From Hoyosella subflava DQS3-9A1 (GTDB taxonomy: Bacteria; Actinomycetota; Actinomycetes; Mycobacteriales; Mycobacteriaceae), in NCBI RefSeq assembly GCF_000214175.1, contig NC_015564.1, positions 2,542,001 to 2,606,000 on the forward strand: DNA of 64,000 bases, in the 5' to 3' direction. A program made the translations under genes and the position numbers. The notes under the pieces are model-generated. The model made no database searches, was not told the origin of the DNA, and saw only the letters and a list, made by a program, of their open reading frames with translations. This document shows, piece by piece, positions 16,242 through 24,202 of this stretch (the stretch's first letter is position 1; every line of letters begins with the position of its first letter).

Positions 16242-18404
16242 GTGACCACCACCGCGTTCAGCCTCCCCATGCATCTCGCTCCCAAATCCGATCCGGCACT
16301 GATTGCAAGCGACGATCAGCATTTCGCGGCTATCTCGGAGAGCTTCGAGCAGCAGTTCACCGACCTGTCCGACCAGCTCGACGCTCAGCGTAAGGCGCCC
16401 GGGGGTACCGGGCGCGATGCGATGGACCGCGACTTCGAGGTCCGCCGGCTTACCGCTCGCTTGCGTGTTCTGCAGCGCTTCCGGCTCGATCTGTGTCTTG
16501 GGCGCATCGTCCGCGCGGACGGATCCCGGCCGCTGTACATCGGCCGGATTGGACTTACCGACAGTGTCGGCAACGCTCTGTTGGTCGACTGGCGCACCCC
16601 AGCGGCGGAACCCTTCTTCGCAGCAACACACGCCAGCCCAATGGGCCTGGTCAGCCGCCGCAGATATCGCTGGACCCAGGGCCGCGTCAGCGACTACTGG
16701 GATGAGGTATTTACCCCAGAGGGGTTCGAAGGACATGCCGCGCTTGACGATCAATCAGCGTTCATTGCAAGTCTCGGCAGCAGCAGGTCTCCCCGGATGC
16801 GGGACGTGCTAGGTACTATCGCCGCCGACCAGGACGCCATCATTCGTGCGGGATCGCGTGGTGCACTGGTCGTCGACGGCGGTCCGGGCACGGGAAAGAC
16901 CGTAGTCGCGCTCCACCGCTCCGCGTATCTCCTCTACGCTGACCCCCGGCTCGGTCACCACCGCGGCGGAGTACTGTTCGTGGGCCCGCACCAGCCCTAC
17001 CTGGCCTATATCGCCGACGTCCTCCCCAGCCTCGGTGAGGAGGGCGTACGGACCTGCACAGTGCGGGAACTCGTCGCTGAAGGTGCTGCCGCGACGATCG
17101 AGAACGACCTGGCCGTTGCGCTGCTGAAGTCCTCTGCGGCGATGGTGAAGGCAATCGAGACGGCCGTCAGGTTCTACGAGACGCCACCGTCAGAGGGGCT
17201 GCTGATCGAAACCTACTGGGCTGATATCTGGCTCAGCGCCGCAGACTGGGCGGAAGCGTTCGACGCGGCGGAACTCGGCACCCCACATAACGACGCTCGC
17301 TACGAGGTCTGGGAGGCGCTGCTGTCCATCCTGATCGATAAGCACGGTGACGGTGACGTGCCAGCAGCACTTTTGCGCCGCGAACTGGCGCAGAATGAGG
17401 AACTGACCAGTACTTTCAGCAAGGCCTGGCCACTGCTCGACGCAGCTGAACTCGTTGGCGACTTGTGGTCGGTACCCGCCTACCTGCGCATGTGCGCGCC
17501 CTGGCTCACCCCCGAGGAAGTGGAGAAATTGCAGCGCCCGAACGCCCAGGCGTGGACCGTGGCAGACCTTCCACTGCTCGACGCGGCACGGCAGCGGCTC
17601 GGCGATGCGGAAGAGTCACGACGAAAGCGTCATAGGCAGGCCGTCCTCGCCGCCGAGCAGGCGAACATGGACAGGGTCGTCGACGAGCTCATCGCATCAC
17701 ACGAATATGACGACGGCGAGGGCCTGATGACGATGCTGCACGGACAAGATTTGCGTGCTGCACTCGTCGACGAAACCGCGCTGCCGAGCGTCGAACGGGA
17801 CCGGCTCGCGGGCCCGTTCGCGCACATCGTCGTCGATGAGGCGCAGGAACTCACCGACGCAGAGTGGCACATGCTGTTGCGCCGCTGCCCCTCTCGCAGC
17901 TTCACCATCGTCGGCGATCGCGCTCAAGCCCGGCACGGGTTCACTGAAACGTGGCAGCAGCGGCTCCAGCGGGCTGGGTTCCACACCATCAACTTCGCCT
18001 CGCTCAGCATCAACTACCGGACACCGGACGAAGTCATGAGTGAAGCCGAGCCCGTCATCCGGGCCGCGCTCCCCGACGCCAACGTGCCCAGCTCCGTCCG
18101 CTCCAGCGGCATGCCTGTCATCCGCGGATCCGTTACGGACCTCGGCTCGATCCTCGATACCTGGCTTACCAAGCACACTGACGGAGTCGCCTGCATCATC
18201 AGTACGCGAAACATCGACATTGGCGGGGCTGGCACACTTTCACGCGTCCGGTTGCTAACCCCAGAACTGTCGAAAGGCCTCGAGTTCGACCTCGTCATCC
18301 TGATCGACCCAAATGAGTTCGGAACAGGCATCGAAGGAGCTGTCGATACCTACGTCGCGATGACCCGCGCAACTCAGCAACTCGTGATCCTGACGAGCAA
18401 CTGA
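16242..18404 (+). CDS. helR: HelR-type RNA polymerase recycling/rifamycin-resistance ATPase
   Basis: UvrD-like superfamily 1 protein of 720 residues. HelR proteins insert into RNA polymerase, displace bound rifamycin and recycle stalled enzyme. N-terminal coiled region with APGGTGRDAMDRD, then GRIGLTDSVG, LLVDWRTPAAEPFF and ATHASPMGLVSRRRY, strongly family-like. Walker A is GGPGTGKTVVALHR (about residue 220), Walker B VVDEAQELT, and motif III VGDRAQARHG; the C-terminal helicase motifs include SINYRTPDE, KGLEFDLVI and YVAMTRATQQL. The GTG at 16242 gives MTTTAFSLP and avoids overlapping the RAE; a GTG at 16221 is in frame but lies in the RAE. Regulation by rifamycins is predicted from the RAE. 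Helicase activity itself is not expected. Confidence 0.92.
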   Translation: MTTTAFSLPMHLAPKSDPALIASDDQHFAAISESFEQQFTDLSDQLDAQRKAPGGTGRDAMDRDFEVRRLTARLRVLQRFRLDLCLGRIVRADGSRPLYIGRIGLTDSVGNALLVDWRTPAAEPFFAATHASPMGLVSRRRYRWTQGRVSDYWDEVFTPEGFEGHAALDDQSAFIASLGSSRSPRMRDVLGTIAADQDAIIRAGSRGALVVDGGPGTGKTVVALHRSAYLLYADPRLGHHRGGVLFVGPHQPYLAYIADVLPSLGEEGVRTCTVRELVAEGAAATIENDLAVALLKSSAAMVKAIETAVRFYETPPSEGLLIETYWADIWLSAADWAEAFDAAELGTPHNDARYEVWEALLSILIDKHGDGDVPAALLRRELAQNEELTSTFSKAWPLLDAAELVGDLWSVPAYLRMCAPWLTPEEVEKLQRPNAQAWTVADLPLLDAARQRLGDAEESRRKRHRQAVLAAEQANMDRVVDELIASHEYDDGEGLMTMLHGQDLRAALVDETALPSVERDRLAGPFAHIVVDEAQELTDAEWHMLLRRCPSRSFTIVGDRAQARHGFTETWQQRLQRAGFHTINFASLSINYRTPDEVMSEAEPVIRAALPDANVPSSVRSSGMPVIRGSVTDLGSILDTWLTKHTDGVACIISTRNIDIGGAGTLSRVRLLTPELSKGLEFDLVILIDPNEFGTGIEGAVDTYVAMTRATQQLVILTSN

Positions 18405-18411
18405 GCCGTGG

Positions 18412-18816
18412 CTATTTCTGACCGTGCGCCGCCGCACCGATGACGCCTTGCGCTTCGATCTCCACCTTCAGATCAGGATCGACCAGTCTCGTCACCTCAA
18501 CGAGCGTCGAACACGGAAAATCGCCACTGAAAACTTCAGCACGTGCCTTCCCGACCGCCGCCTTATCGTCGATATCGGTCAGGTACAGGCGCAATGCCAG
18601 TATGTCGCCCGGTGTTGCTCCGCACGCTTCAGTGAGCGCGACAATCCGGCGGAAAGCCTCACGGGCCTGAAGGTACGTGTCACCGCCGCCGATGGGTCCG
18701 TCAGCCGAGCCCGCGTGCATACCGGAAATGACGAAATGCTGGCCGTGCACACGAGCGTTGCTGAACATTCCAGGACGCGGCGGTTCGGGCACCGAGGGTG
18801 CTGAGACTCGACTCAT
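18412..18816 (-). CDS. RidA/YjgF-family protein (last gene of catabolic operon)
   Basis: A 134-residue RidA-family trimer subunit. Such proteins hydrolyse reactive enamines and imines, and the family includes 2-aminomuconate deaminases. Family features are FVISGMHAG near residue 27, the helix YLQAREAFRRIVALTEACGA, LRLYLTDIDD, and STLVEVTRLVDPDLKVEIEAQ with the active-site Arg. Its ATG overlaps the preceding small gene by four bases. It closes a 14-gene co-directional run and is convergent with helR (7 bases apart). A second RidA paralogue lies at 27539. Two in one operon suggest that an amino-substituted intermediate is formed. Confidence 0.85.
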   Translation of the reverse strand: MSRVSAPSVPEPPRPGMFSNARVHGQHFVISGMHAGSADGPIGGGDTYLQAREAFRRIVALTEACGATPGDILALRLYLTDIDDKAAVGKARAEVFSGDFPCSTLVEVTRLVDPDLKVEIEAQGVIGAAAHGQK

Positions 18817-19151
18817 GTTGCCTTCCTCAGATCAGATTCCCGAGTCAGTCGTTCGCGGACGGGGAGAAAGTCATACGTCGGATAGAAGTCCGTCCTGAAC
18901 ACTCCCCATGCGCGTCGCTCCAGCTCGACATTCACTCTCCCCAGATCGCTCGCTGGAAGACGCAGCGTGACGATCTGGCCGATACCCATCGCGACGACCC
19001 AGGACACGATTTCACATCCCTCCGGCGGGAAACCGTGCCACCAGTCCGCATCTTCTAGCTTGCCTTGCAGTTGCTCAAGGTTCTGAGTCTGATCGTGCCG
19101 CAGAAAGACCGTCAGCATCATCAGCGGTTGGGTGTCCGAGGGGTCGTGCAC
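18813..19151 (-). CDS. Small unrecognised protein of catabolic operon
   Basis: A 112-residue protein (102 if the ATG at 19121 is used, which begins MMLTVFLRH and looks more natural than the GTG at 19151). I do not recognise the family. The size, the N-terminal beta-strand LTVFLRHD, the central VSWVVAMGIGQIVTLRLP and the absence of signal peptide or membrane segments suggest a ferredoxin-like alpha+beta (dimeric barrel) fold such as seen in GYD/muconolactone-isomerase-like proteins. It sits between the Rieske oxygenase and RidA, coupled to the latter by a 4-base overlap, so a role in the same pathway is likely. Confidence 0.6.
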   Translation of the reverse strand: MHDPSDTQPLMMLTVFLRHDQTQNLEQLQGKLEDADWWHGFPPEGCEIVSWVVAMGIGQIVTLRLPASDLGRVNVELERRAWGVFRTDFYPTYDFLPVRERLTRESDLRKAT

Positions 19152-19157
19152 GTGGGT

Positions 19158-20198
19158 TCACTCCCCAGCCAGTGCGGCGGCCTGTTGCTTCGCATCCGAG
19201 CGGTACAGTCGGCGAATCCGGGAGACCCCAAGGTCGTGCTGGTATAGATGCTCGTCGACGTCCGCATCGGCGGCCAGAGCCTCGAGCACCATTCGGTCCT
19301 GCTCAAGCACCTGCCAATGGTTCTCCTCGAGTTTCGCGCGGAACAAGAAACGCCACACGTCGCGTTCCCAATCGCTCACGCGACGGGTCCGCCAATGGAA
19401 GATCGCAGAGTTGTTCTCATCGATCGGCGTCGCCATTCCAACGATTCCGAAAACCCCTCCCGGGCCGGCTGACGCCGCATAGGGAATTTCCAGGTCCACG
19501 TAATCCATTGCGCCCCGGCAGAATTCCACCCAGTCGAAGTTCACGCCCCGCTGGTCAGTCTTCTCAAAGAAGAAGCCGCGCTCGGTTTCCCGGATCCGGA
19601 AGCGTGCGGAGACGTCGCCACCGAACATCGAATGCGAATCGCGGTGAAGGAAGGCACCGTGCATCGGGTCGAGCACGTTGTCCATGTAGAAGCGCCATGG
19701 TCCGGCCCATTCGGCGTAGTTCAGGAACCAGGAGTTCGCCTCATCGGCGAGCCGCTCCGGCAGGACAAAAGGCGTTGGTTTTGAGTCTTCGGTAAGCGGA
19801 ATGAAGGCGAAAATGGTGTCTGCGGCCTCAGCTACCTCGAGTGAAACAGTGGCCTTCTTGCCTTCCAGCGCGCAGCCGGGCATTCCGGGGACTGACACTA
19901 CGGTGCCGGTGCCATCGACCTGAACACCGTGGTACCGGCACGCGATGCGATCGCCGAGATGCTGGCCGACCGAGAGCGGCGCGCTCCGGTGCGGGCAGCG
20001 GTCTTCGATCATGTAGAGCTTGCCGCGCGCGTCACGGAACAGCAGCCAGTCGACGCCGAGACGCGTCACCTTCGTCATGCCTCCGGGTTTGACGAACCTG
20101 GACGGGTAGATCGGGTACCAGCGGTCGCGGAGCCCTGTTGCCGCGAGCTCGGCGGCGTCGAGTGTTTTGCGGGTGCCGACAACTTTCTTGACCTTCAT
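19158..20198 (-). CDS. Rieske non-haem iron oxygenase, alpha subunit (phthalate/vanillate type)
   Basis: Terminal oxygenase of 346 residues, hydroxylating or O/N-demethylating an aromatic substrate. The N-terminal Rieske [2Fe-2S] ligands are C68-x-H70 and C87-x2-H90 (RCPHRSAPLSVGQHLGDRI then ACRYH). The mononuclear iron site shows as DNVLDPMHGAFLH (His180, His185). The length and the lack of a beta-subunit gene fit the homo-oligomeric phthalate-dioxygenase class, which uses a PDR-type reductase; exactly such a reductase is encoded at 25987 in the same operon. One base separates it from the small HTH-like gene upstream. The substrate is not evident from the sequence. Confidence 0.92.
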   Translation of the reverse strand: MKVKKVVGTRKTLDAAELAATGLRDRWYPIYPSRFVKPGGMTKVTRLGVDWLLFRDARGKLYMIEDRCPHRSAPLSVGQHLGDRIACRYHGVQVDGTGTVVSVPGMPGCALEGKKATVSLEVAEAADTIFAFIPLTEDSKPTPFVLPERLADEANSWFLNYAEWAGPWRFYMDNVLDPMHGAFLHRDSHSMFGGDVSARFRIRETERGFFFEKTDQRGVNFDWVEFCRGAMDYVDLEIPYAASAGPGGVFGIVGMATPIDENNSAIFHWRTRRVSDWERDVWRFLFRAKLEENHWQVLEQDRMVLEALAADADVDEHLYQHDLGVSRIRRLYRSDAKQQAAALAGE

Positions 20199-20199
20199 G

Positions 20200-20418
20200 T
20201 CATTCTCCCAGTCGTTTCATTTCGGCGCGGAAGTTCGCCTCTGTCCAGGTATTTCCATCAGGTGCGGTGAGGCCGAGACGGTTGAGGCCGTCAACGACAC
20301 CAGCCAAGTCGTGGGTTCCGCGGCTGAAAATCTCCATCAGTGACCCCGCTAGCTTTTCCTCGTACGGACTGAGGTCACCGCTCCGCGTCTGGTGAACTTC
20401 GAGATACTGGGTGCTCAT
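20200..20418 (-). CDS. Small recombinase-like helix-turn-helix protein
   Basis: A 72-residue soluble protein with the pattern SPYEEKLAGSLMEIFSRGTHDLAGVVDGLNRLG followed by TAPDGNTWTEANFRAEMKRLGE. This is very like the part of serine recombinases where a helical linker leads to an HTH (LNRLGLTAPDGxxWTxxxFRxEMxRLG), but no recombinase catalytic domain is present. It occurs here between an oxygenase and a hydrolase-like gene, overlapping the latter as ATGA and separated from the former by one base. I infer it is a small accessory, perhaps protein-binding, subunit of the oxygenase pathway rather than a recombinase fragment. Confidence 0.65.
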   Translation of the reverse strand: MSTQYLEVHQTRSGDLSPYEEKLAGSLMEIFSRGTHDLAGVVDGLNRLGLTAPDGNTWTEANFRAEMKRLGE

Positions 20419-20990
20419 ACTTCCTCCATTGCAGGCTGGTTCGGTTCACTGGGGTCTGAGAGCGACCGCAGTCCCTCAGCGATCGCAAAGAACGAGACGA
20501 GCCACTCGTTGAACGAGCTGTCCCGGTTCTTGTGTGCGGGTGCTTCACATCCGTCGATGATCACGAACACCCCATTCGCGATGCCTCCGGCCACTGACTG
20601 CGCCTGCGCGACGTCAGTCGCACGGTCCGGCGCGGACGCCACCACCAGGGCAGGACATTGGACGCGTTTCATCTGACGCCAATAGTTGTCATCGGATTCA
20701 TCGACGACGGGATCCCCAAGGACAAGACTCGTCACAAGACCGGGGTGCTCGGCAGCGAGCATGATCGCCCCGTACGCGGCCTCCCCGGTGGCAAGGACAT
20801 GACGCTGGCCGTCGTCGGTCTCCGCAATGACTTGGGCCGCTGCAGTGACCCACTCTTCGACACTCGAGTCGACAGCGGGCCGCAGCGTCAGTTCCGCGGG
20901 CGTTTCCCAAGCGGACCCATCAAACGCACCGAGTTGGCTCGCGAACAATTCCGCAGCCCCCGGACCGGAATGCAGGCAGACAATTGTCAT
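20415..20990 (-). CDS. Alpha/beta-hydrolase-like protein lacking the nucleophile serine
   Basis: A 191-residue short alpha/beta-hydrolase-fold protein. It opens directly with the first core strand TIVCLHSGPGAAELF (oxyanion HSGPG). The nucleophile elbow, normally GxSxG, reads GEAAYG in LATGEAAYGAIMLAAEHPG, so the serine is alanine. The later VQCPALVVASAPDRA and a C-terminal His region are present. It is probably non-catalytic, or uses another mechanism, and is shorter than the usual 250-280 residues because the cap domain is reduced. It is coupled by 4-base overlaps to the ThDP enzyme upstream and to the HTH-like gene downstream. Confidence 0.7.
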   Translation of the reverse strand: MTIVCLHSGPGAAELFASQLGAFDGSAWETPAELTLRPAVDSSVEEWVTAAAQVIAETDDGQRHVLATGEAAYGAIMLAAEHPGLVTSLVLGDPVVDESDDNYWRQMKRVQCPALVVASAPDRATDVAQAQSVAGGIANGVFVIIDGCEAPAHKNRDSSFNEWLVSFFAIAEGLRSLSDPSEPNQPAMEEV

Positions 20991-22648
20991 GACCGTCCCT
21001 TCGCGACGGGAATGTGAACAGGTGGCGTGAATTCCTGCGGTGCGGGGTCGAGGGCCTCAACGTCGACCTCGATGATCGTGGGCCCCCTGCGCTCGAGGGC
21101 ACTGTGCAGGGCGTCTGGGAAGACACCGGCACCGCGCACGAGTGTGTATGGAATGTTCAGTGATTGCGCTAGCAGGCCGAAATCGGGGGTGTACAGGTCG
21201 ACGCCGCTGCGCGCGAAGCCATTCGCCCGCTGCATGTTCCGCAGTACGCCGTAACCTCCGTCGTTGAAGATCAGCACCACGCACCAGGCCTGAGAACCAG
21301 CCAGGGTCGCAAGTTCGCCGAGGTGTACAGCCAGACCGCCGTCACCGGCGAGAACCACCGTAGGCACGTCGGGCCGGGCGAAGGCCGCGCCGATACCCAT
21401 AGCGAGGCCCTGACCGATACCTCCGCCGAGCGGGAAGATGTTCGTGCCGCGCTCGAAGAACGGCAGCAGCCGGTTGCCCCACTGGCTTGACGGAATCGTC
21501 ACATCGCGTGCCACGACAGACTCAGCTGGCAACTGCTCGCGCAGCGAGTCGCAGATTTCGGCATAACCACCGATCTGGGCGGTCAGCTCGGAACGGACAG
21601 CCTCCCGGGTTTGTGAGACCCGCTGTGTCCATGCGGTATTCACCTCACCCGCTGCCAGCCCGGAAAGCAGCTGACGCAGCACAGCGCGAGCATCCCCGGT
21701 CAGTGACACGTCTGCGGGATAGACCCGGCCCACCGCCAGAGGATCGATATCGATCTGAATGTGCGGTTTCGGGAGCTGCAGATGGTAGCTCTTTGTTTCG
21801 TTCGAACGGAAGTGGGTGCCGATGCTCAGCAACAGATCCGCGTCCGCAATGAGACCAGCAGCGCCAGGAGCCGATGCGAAGTTCCCGATGACGAGTTCGT
21901 TGCTCTCGGGCACAATTCCGCGCCCTGAGTTGCTGGTCAGCAGACCGGCGCCCACGCGATGGAGCAGTTCTGCGAGTTCCTCGCCTGCACCTGCGGCACC
22001 CCCACCTGCCCAGATCAGAGGGCGTTCAGCAGAGGCCAGCAGCCGGAGCGCGTCACCCACGTTCTCGTCGTCGGCGCTGGCCAGCGGGACCGGAGCCGGT
22101 CGGTTTACCGGATGCTGATCTTCGGGATGTGCCAGGTACTGAAGGTCGCTTGGCCATTCGACGCTGGCCGGCGCGGACGGCGCGGTGGTGATGTATTCGA
22201 TCGCCCTTTCCAGTTCCTGCTCGGCGTCACGTGCGTCGACGATGGTGCTTGCGTATCCAGAAATTGCGTCGAGCATCTGAAGCTGACGGGGCACCTCGTG
22301 GATCACGCCGCGATTGCTGCCGAGAAATTCACTGTCAATCTGGCCCGTGACATGCAGGACCCGGGAGCCAGCCGTGAGTGCCTCGATCATGGATCCGGCG
22401 GCATTGCCAGCGCCTGTTCCCGTCGAGGTAAGCGCAACCCCCACTTTCCCGCTGGCCCGAGCGTATGCGTCGGCGGCATTGACCGCAGCCGCCTCGTGCC
22501 GGACAGCGACGAAAGTGAGCTCACGGTCGACTGCCTCCACGAGGGGAAGGTTGTGAATGCTGATTACACCGAAGGCGGTGTCGATGCCGTGACGTTTCAT
22601 CACTCGGACAAGGACGTCGCCACCGGTGGGTTCGCGTTGTTCTGTCAT
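20987..22648 (-). CDS. Thiamine-diphosphate-dependent enzyme (acetolactate synthase/benzoylformate decarboxylase family)
   Basis: A 553-residue three-domain ThDP enzyme. The N-terminal PYR domain has RHEAAAVNAADAYAR with the catalytic Glu, the centre carries a transhydrogenase-like domain (LIWAGGGAAGAG), and the C-terminal PP domain has the GDG motif in LAGDGGLAVHLGELATL followed about 25 residues later by NDGGYG. The start is an ATG at 22648. Likely activities are decarboxylation of a 2-oxo acid or carboligation. In an aromatic-degradation operon it may remove CO2 from a benzoylformate- or 2-oxoacid-type intermediate; the exact reaction cannot be decided from sequence. Confidence 0.88.
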   Translation of the reverse strand: MTEQREPTGGDVLVRVMKRHGIDTAFGVISIHNLPLVEAVDRELTFVAVRHEAAAVNAADAYARASGKVGVALTSTGTGAGNAAGSMIEALTAGSRVLHVTGQIDSEFLGSNRGVIHEVPRQLQMLDAISGYASTIVDARDAEQELERAIEYITTAPSAPASVEWPSDLQYLAHPEDQHPVNRPAPVPLASADDENVGDALRLLASAERPLIWAGGGAAGAGEELAELLHRVGAGLLTSNSGRGIVPESNELVIGNFASAPGAAGLIADADLLLSIGTHFRSNETKSYHLQLPKPHIQIDIDPLAVGRVYPADVSLTGDARAVLRQLLSGLAAGEVNTAWTQRVSQTREAVRSELTAQIGGYAEICDSLREQLPAESVVARDVTIPSSQWGNRLLPFFERGTNIFPLGGGIGQGLAMGIGAAFARPDVPTVVLAGDGGLAVHLGELATLAGSQAWCVVLIFNDGGYGVLRNMQRANGFARSGVDLYTPDFGLLAQSLNIPYTLVRGAGVFPDALHSALERRGPTIIEVDVEALDPAPQEFTPPVHIPVAKGRS

Positions 22649-22660
22649 GTTGATTCGCTT

Positions 22661-23449
22661 TCAGACGTACCGGGCGACGCCGCCGCCGACGTCGATCGTG
22701 GCTGCGGTGGTGTAGCTGCTGCGCGGCGAGAGGAGGGTGACAATATGGAACGCAACTTCATCGGCGTTGCCGAAACGACCAAGCGCGATTCCGCGGTTCG
22801 CCGCGATCTCCGCGCTCCACTCGTCGTAGCTGAGAGTGGTGCCTGAGCTTTCGAACCGTCGCCGCCACTGCCCGGTATCGATCAGCCCGAGCAGAACCGA
22901 GTTGACTCGCGTGCCGTCTTCCGCGAGGGTTTCGGCCAGCGTGTGCGTCAGATTCAGCAGCGCCGCACGGGCAGCGGACGTTGCCGCAAGCCGACTCTCA
23001 GGCTGCCGGGACAGGATCGCGTTCACGTTCACCACCGAGCCAGCGCCAGACTCTGCGAGTGCTTTCCGCGCGGCTCGAACCATGTTCCAGGATCCGAAAA
23101 TCTTCAGTTCAAATTCATCGCGGAACGCCTGATCGTCAGTATCGTCAAGCGTTGCCATAAGCGACCGCCCTGCATTGCACACCAGCCCGTCGATCGAGCC
23201 GAACTCGCCAAGGACCGCGTCGGTGAAGCGTTGCGCGGAATCACGGTCGGTGACATCACAGCTTGCGGTGAATAGCCGGTGGGGCGACGCCCCGGGCAGA
23301 TCGCTGAGGACGGAGCGCAGTCGCTCACCATCTCGCGCACACGCCGCCACCTGGGCGCCTTCGGCGAGTAACAGCCGCGTCGTCGCCAGTCCTACACCGG
23401 AGCTTGCACCCGTCACGATTATCGTCCGGCCGCTGAGGTTGAGGTCCAT
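22661..23449 (-). CDS. Short-chain dehydrogenase/reductase with replaced catalytic residues
   Basis: A 262-residue SDR. The cofactor motif TGASSGVG is intact and CNAG is present (LVCNAGRS). The active site is altered: the catalytic Ser region reads VVNVNAIL, and the YxxxK motif reads TSAAR (in LAATSAARAAL), so Ser, Tyr and Lys all seem replaced. The rest, including VNSVLLGLIDTGQW and a C-terminal VGGGVARYV, is regular. It may bind NAD(P) without normal SDR catalysis, or use an unusual mechanism. It lies 12 bases upstream of the ThDP gene and 9 bases downstream of a normal SDR. Confidence 0.82.
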   Translation of the reverse strand: MDLNLSGRTIIVTGASSGVGLATTRLLLAEGAQVAACARDGERLRSVLSDLPGASPHRLFTASCDVTDRDSAQRFTDAVLGEFGSIDGLVCNAGRSLMATLDDTDDQAFRDEFELKIFGSWNMVRAARKALAESGAGSVVNVNAILSRQPESRLAATSAARAALLNLTHTLAETLAEDGTRVNSVLLGLIDTGQWRRRFESSGTTLSYDEWSAEIAANRGIALGRFGNADEVAFHIVTLLSPRSSYTTAATIDVGGGVARYV

Positions 23450-23458
23450 ATGTGCTCC

Positions 23459-24202
23459 CTAGTTGCCCATCACGAAGCCGCCGTCGACGACGAGTGTCTG
23501 GCCGGTGATGAACCCGGCTGATTCGGAAAGCAGGTACTCGACAGCGCCTGCGACGTCCTCCGGGGTCTGCTCGCGGGGAAGGACGTGGTTATCGGAGTAA
23601 AGCTGGAAGCGGTCCGCGGGTACTGATTCGGTGGCCTCGACGCGGATCAGACCGGGCGCGACGGCGTTGACACGCACGTTGTGCGGTCCAGCGTCGCGTG
23701 CCATGGTCCGGGTCATTGATATCACCGCGCCTTTGGATGCGGTGTAGTGCACGAGGCGGGGAGAACCGTAGAGGGCGGCGTCCGAGGCGACGTTCACGAT
23801 CGCACCGCGAGCCCGGGCCGCGAGTTGCGGGTACAGGTGTTTCGACACGAGCCAGGTCCCGAAGGTGTTGACACGCAGGACACGCTCGAAGAAATCTTCG
23901 TCGAGTTCCCAGAACGCGTCGCCGCCCACACCGTCCGCGAGTGCCGCGTTGTTGACCAGAGCATCCACGCCACCGAGCTCCTCAGTTATCGATGCGAGTT
24001 CGCGCACCGATTCCCGATCGGAGATGTCGGTGAGAACACTCGTGACCTGATAGCCCTTCGCGCGCAGCCGCTTCTCCGCGAGTACAGCGTTCTCAGAGTT
24101 GCGTTCGGCGATGACGACGTGGTCACCCGCCGCGGCGAGGCGTTCGGCTATTGCATAACCGAGACCGCGGCCCGCACCAGTCACGACTGTCAGTCGGCTC
24201 AT
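23459..24202 (-). CDS. Short-chain dehydrogenase/reductase (FabG-like)
   Basis: A 247-residue classical SDR with TGAGRGLG for NAD(P) binding, NNAA in VNNAALADG, catalytic Ser in NVASDAAL, and an intact YTASK. The C-terminus GQTLVVDGGFVMGN is typical. It would oxidise an alcohol or cis-dihydrodiol, or reduce a ketone; in an operon with a Rieske oxygenase, dihydrodiol or side-chain alcohol dehydrogenation is plausible. The ATG overlaps the stop of the upstream hydrolase gene by four bases. This is the working partner of the degenerate SDR next to it, and the two may form a hetero-oligomer, which is inference. Confidence 0.87.
   Translation of the reverse strand: MSRLTVVTGAGRGLGYAIAERLAAAGDHVVIAERNSENAVLAEKRLRAKGYQVTSVLTDISDRESVRELASITEELGGVDALVNNAALADGVGGDAFWELDEDFFERVLRVNTFGTWLVSKHLYPQLAARARGAIVNVASDAALYGSPRLVHYTASKGAVISMTRTMARDAGPHNVRVNAVAPGLIRVEATESVPADRFQLYSDNHVLPREQTPEDVAGAVEYLLSESAGFITGQTLVVDGGFVMGN

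Noticed and set aside
20200-20418. Serine recombinase or remnant of a mobile element
   Set aside because: Only the HTH-linker pattern is present, the gene is intact, tightly coupled in an operon and has no flanking repeats.
21959-22846. 295-codon plus-strand frame opposite the ThDP enzyme
   Set aside because: The minus-strand gene is a clear ThDP enzyme with all motifs; the plus frame is a shadow.
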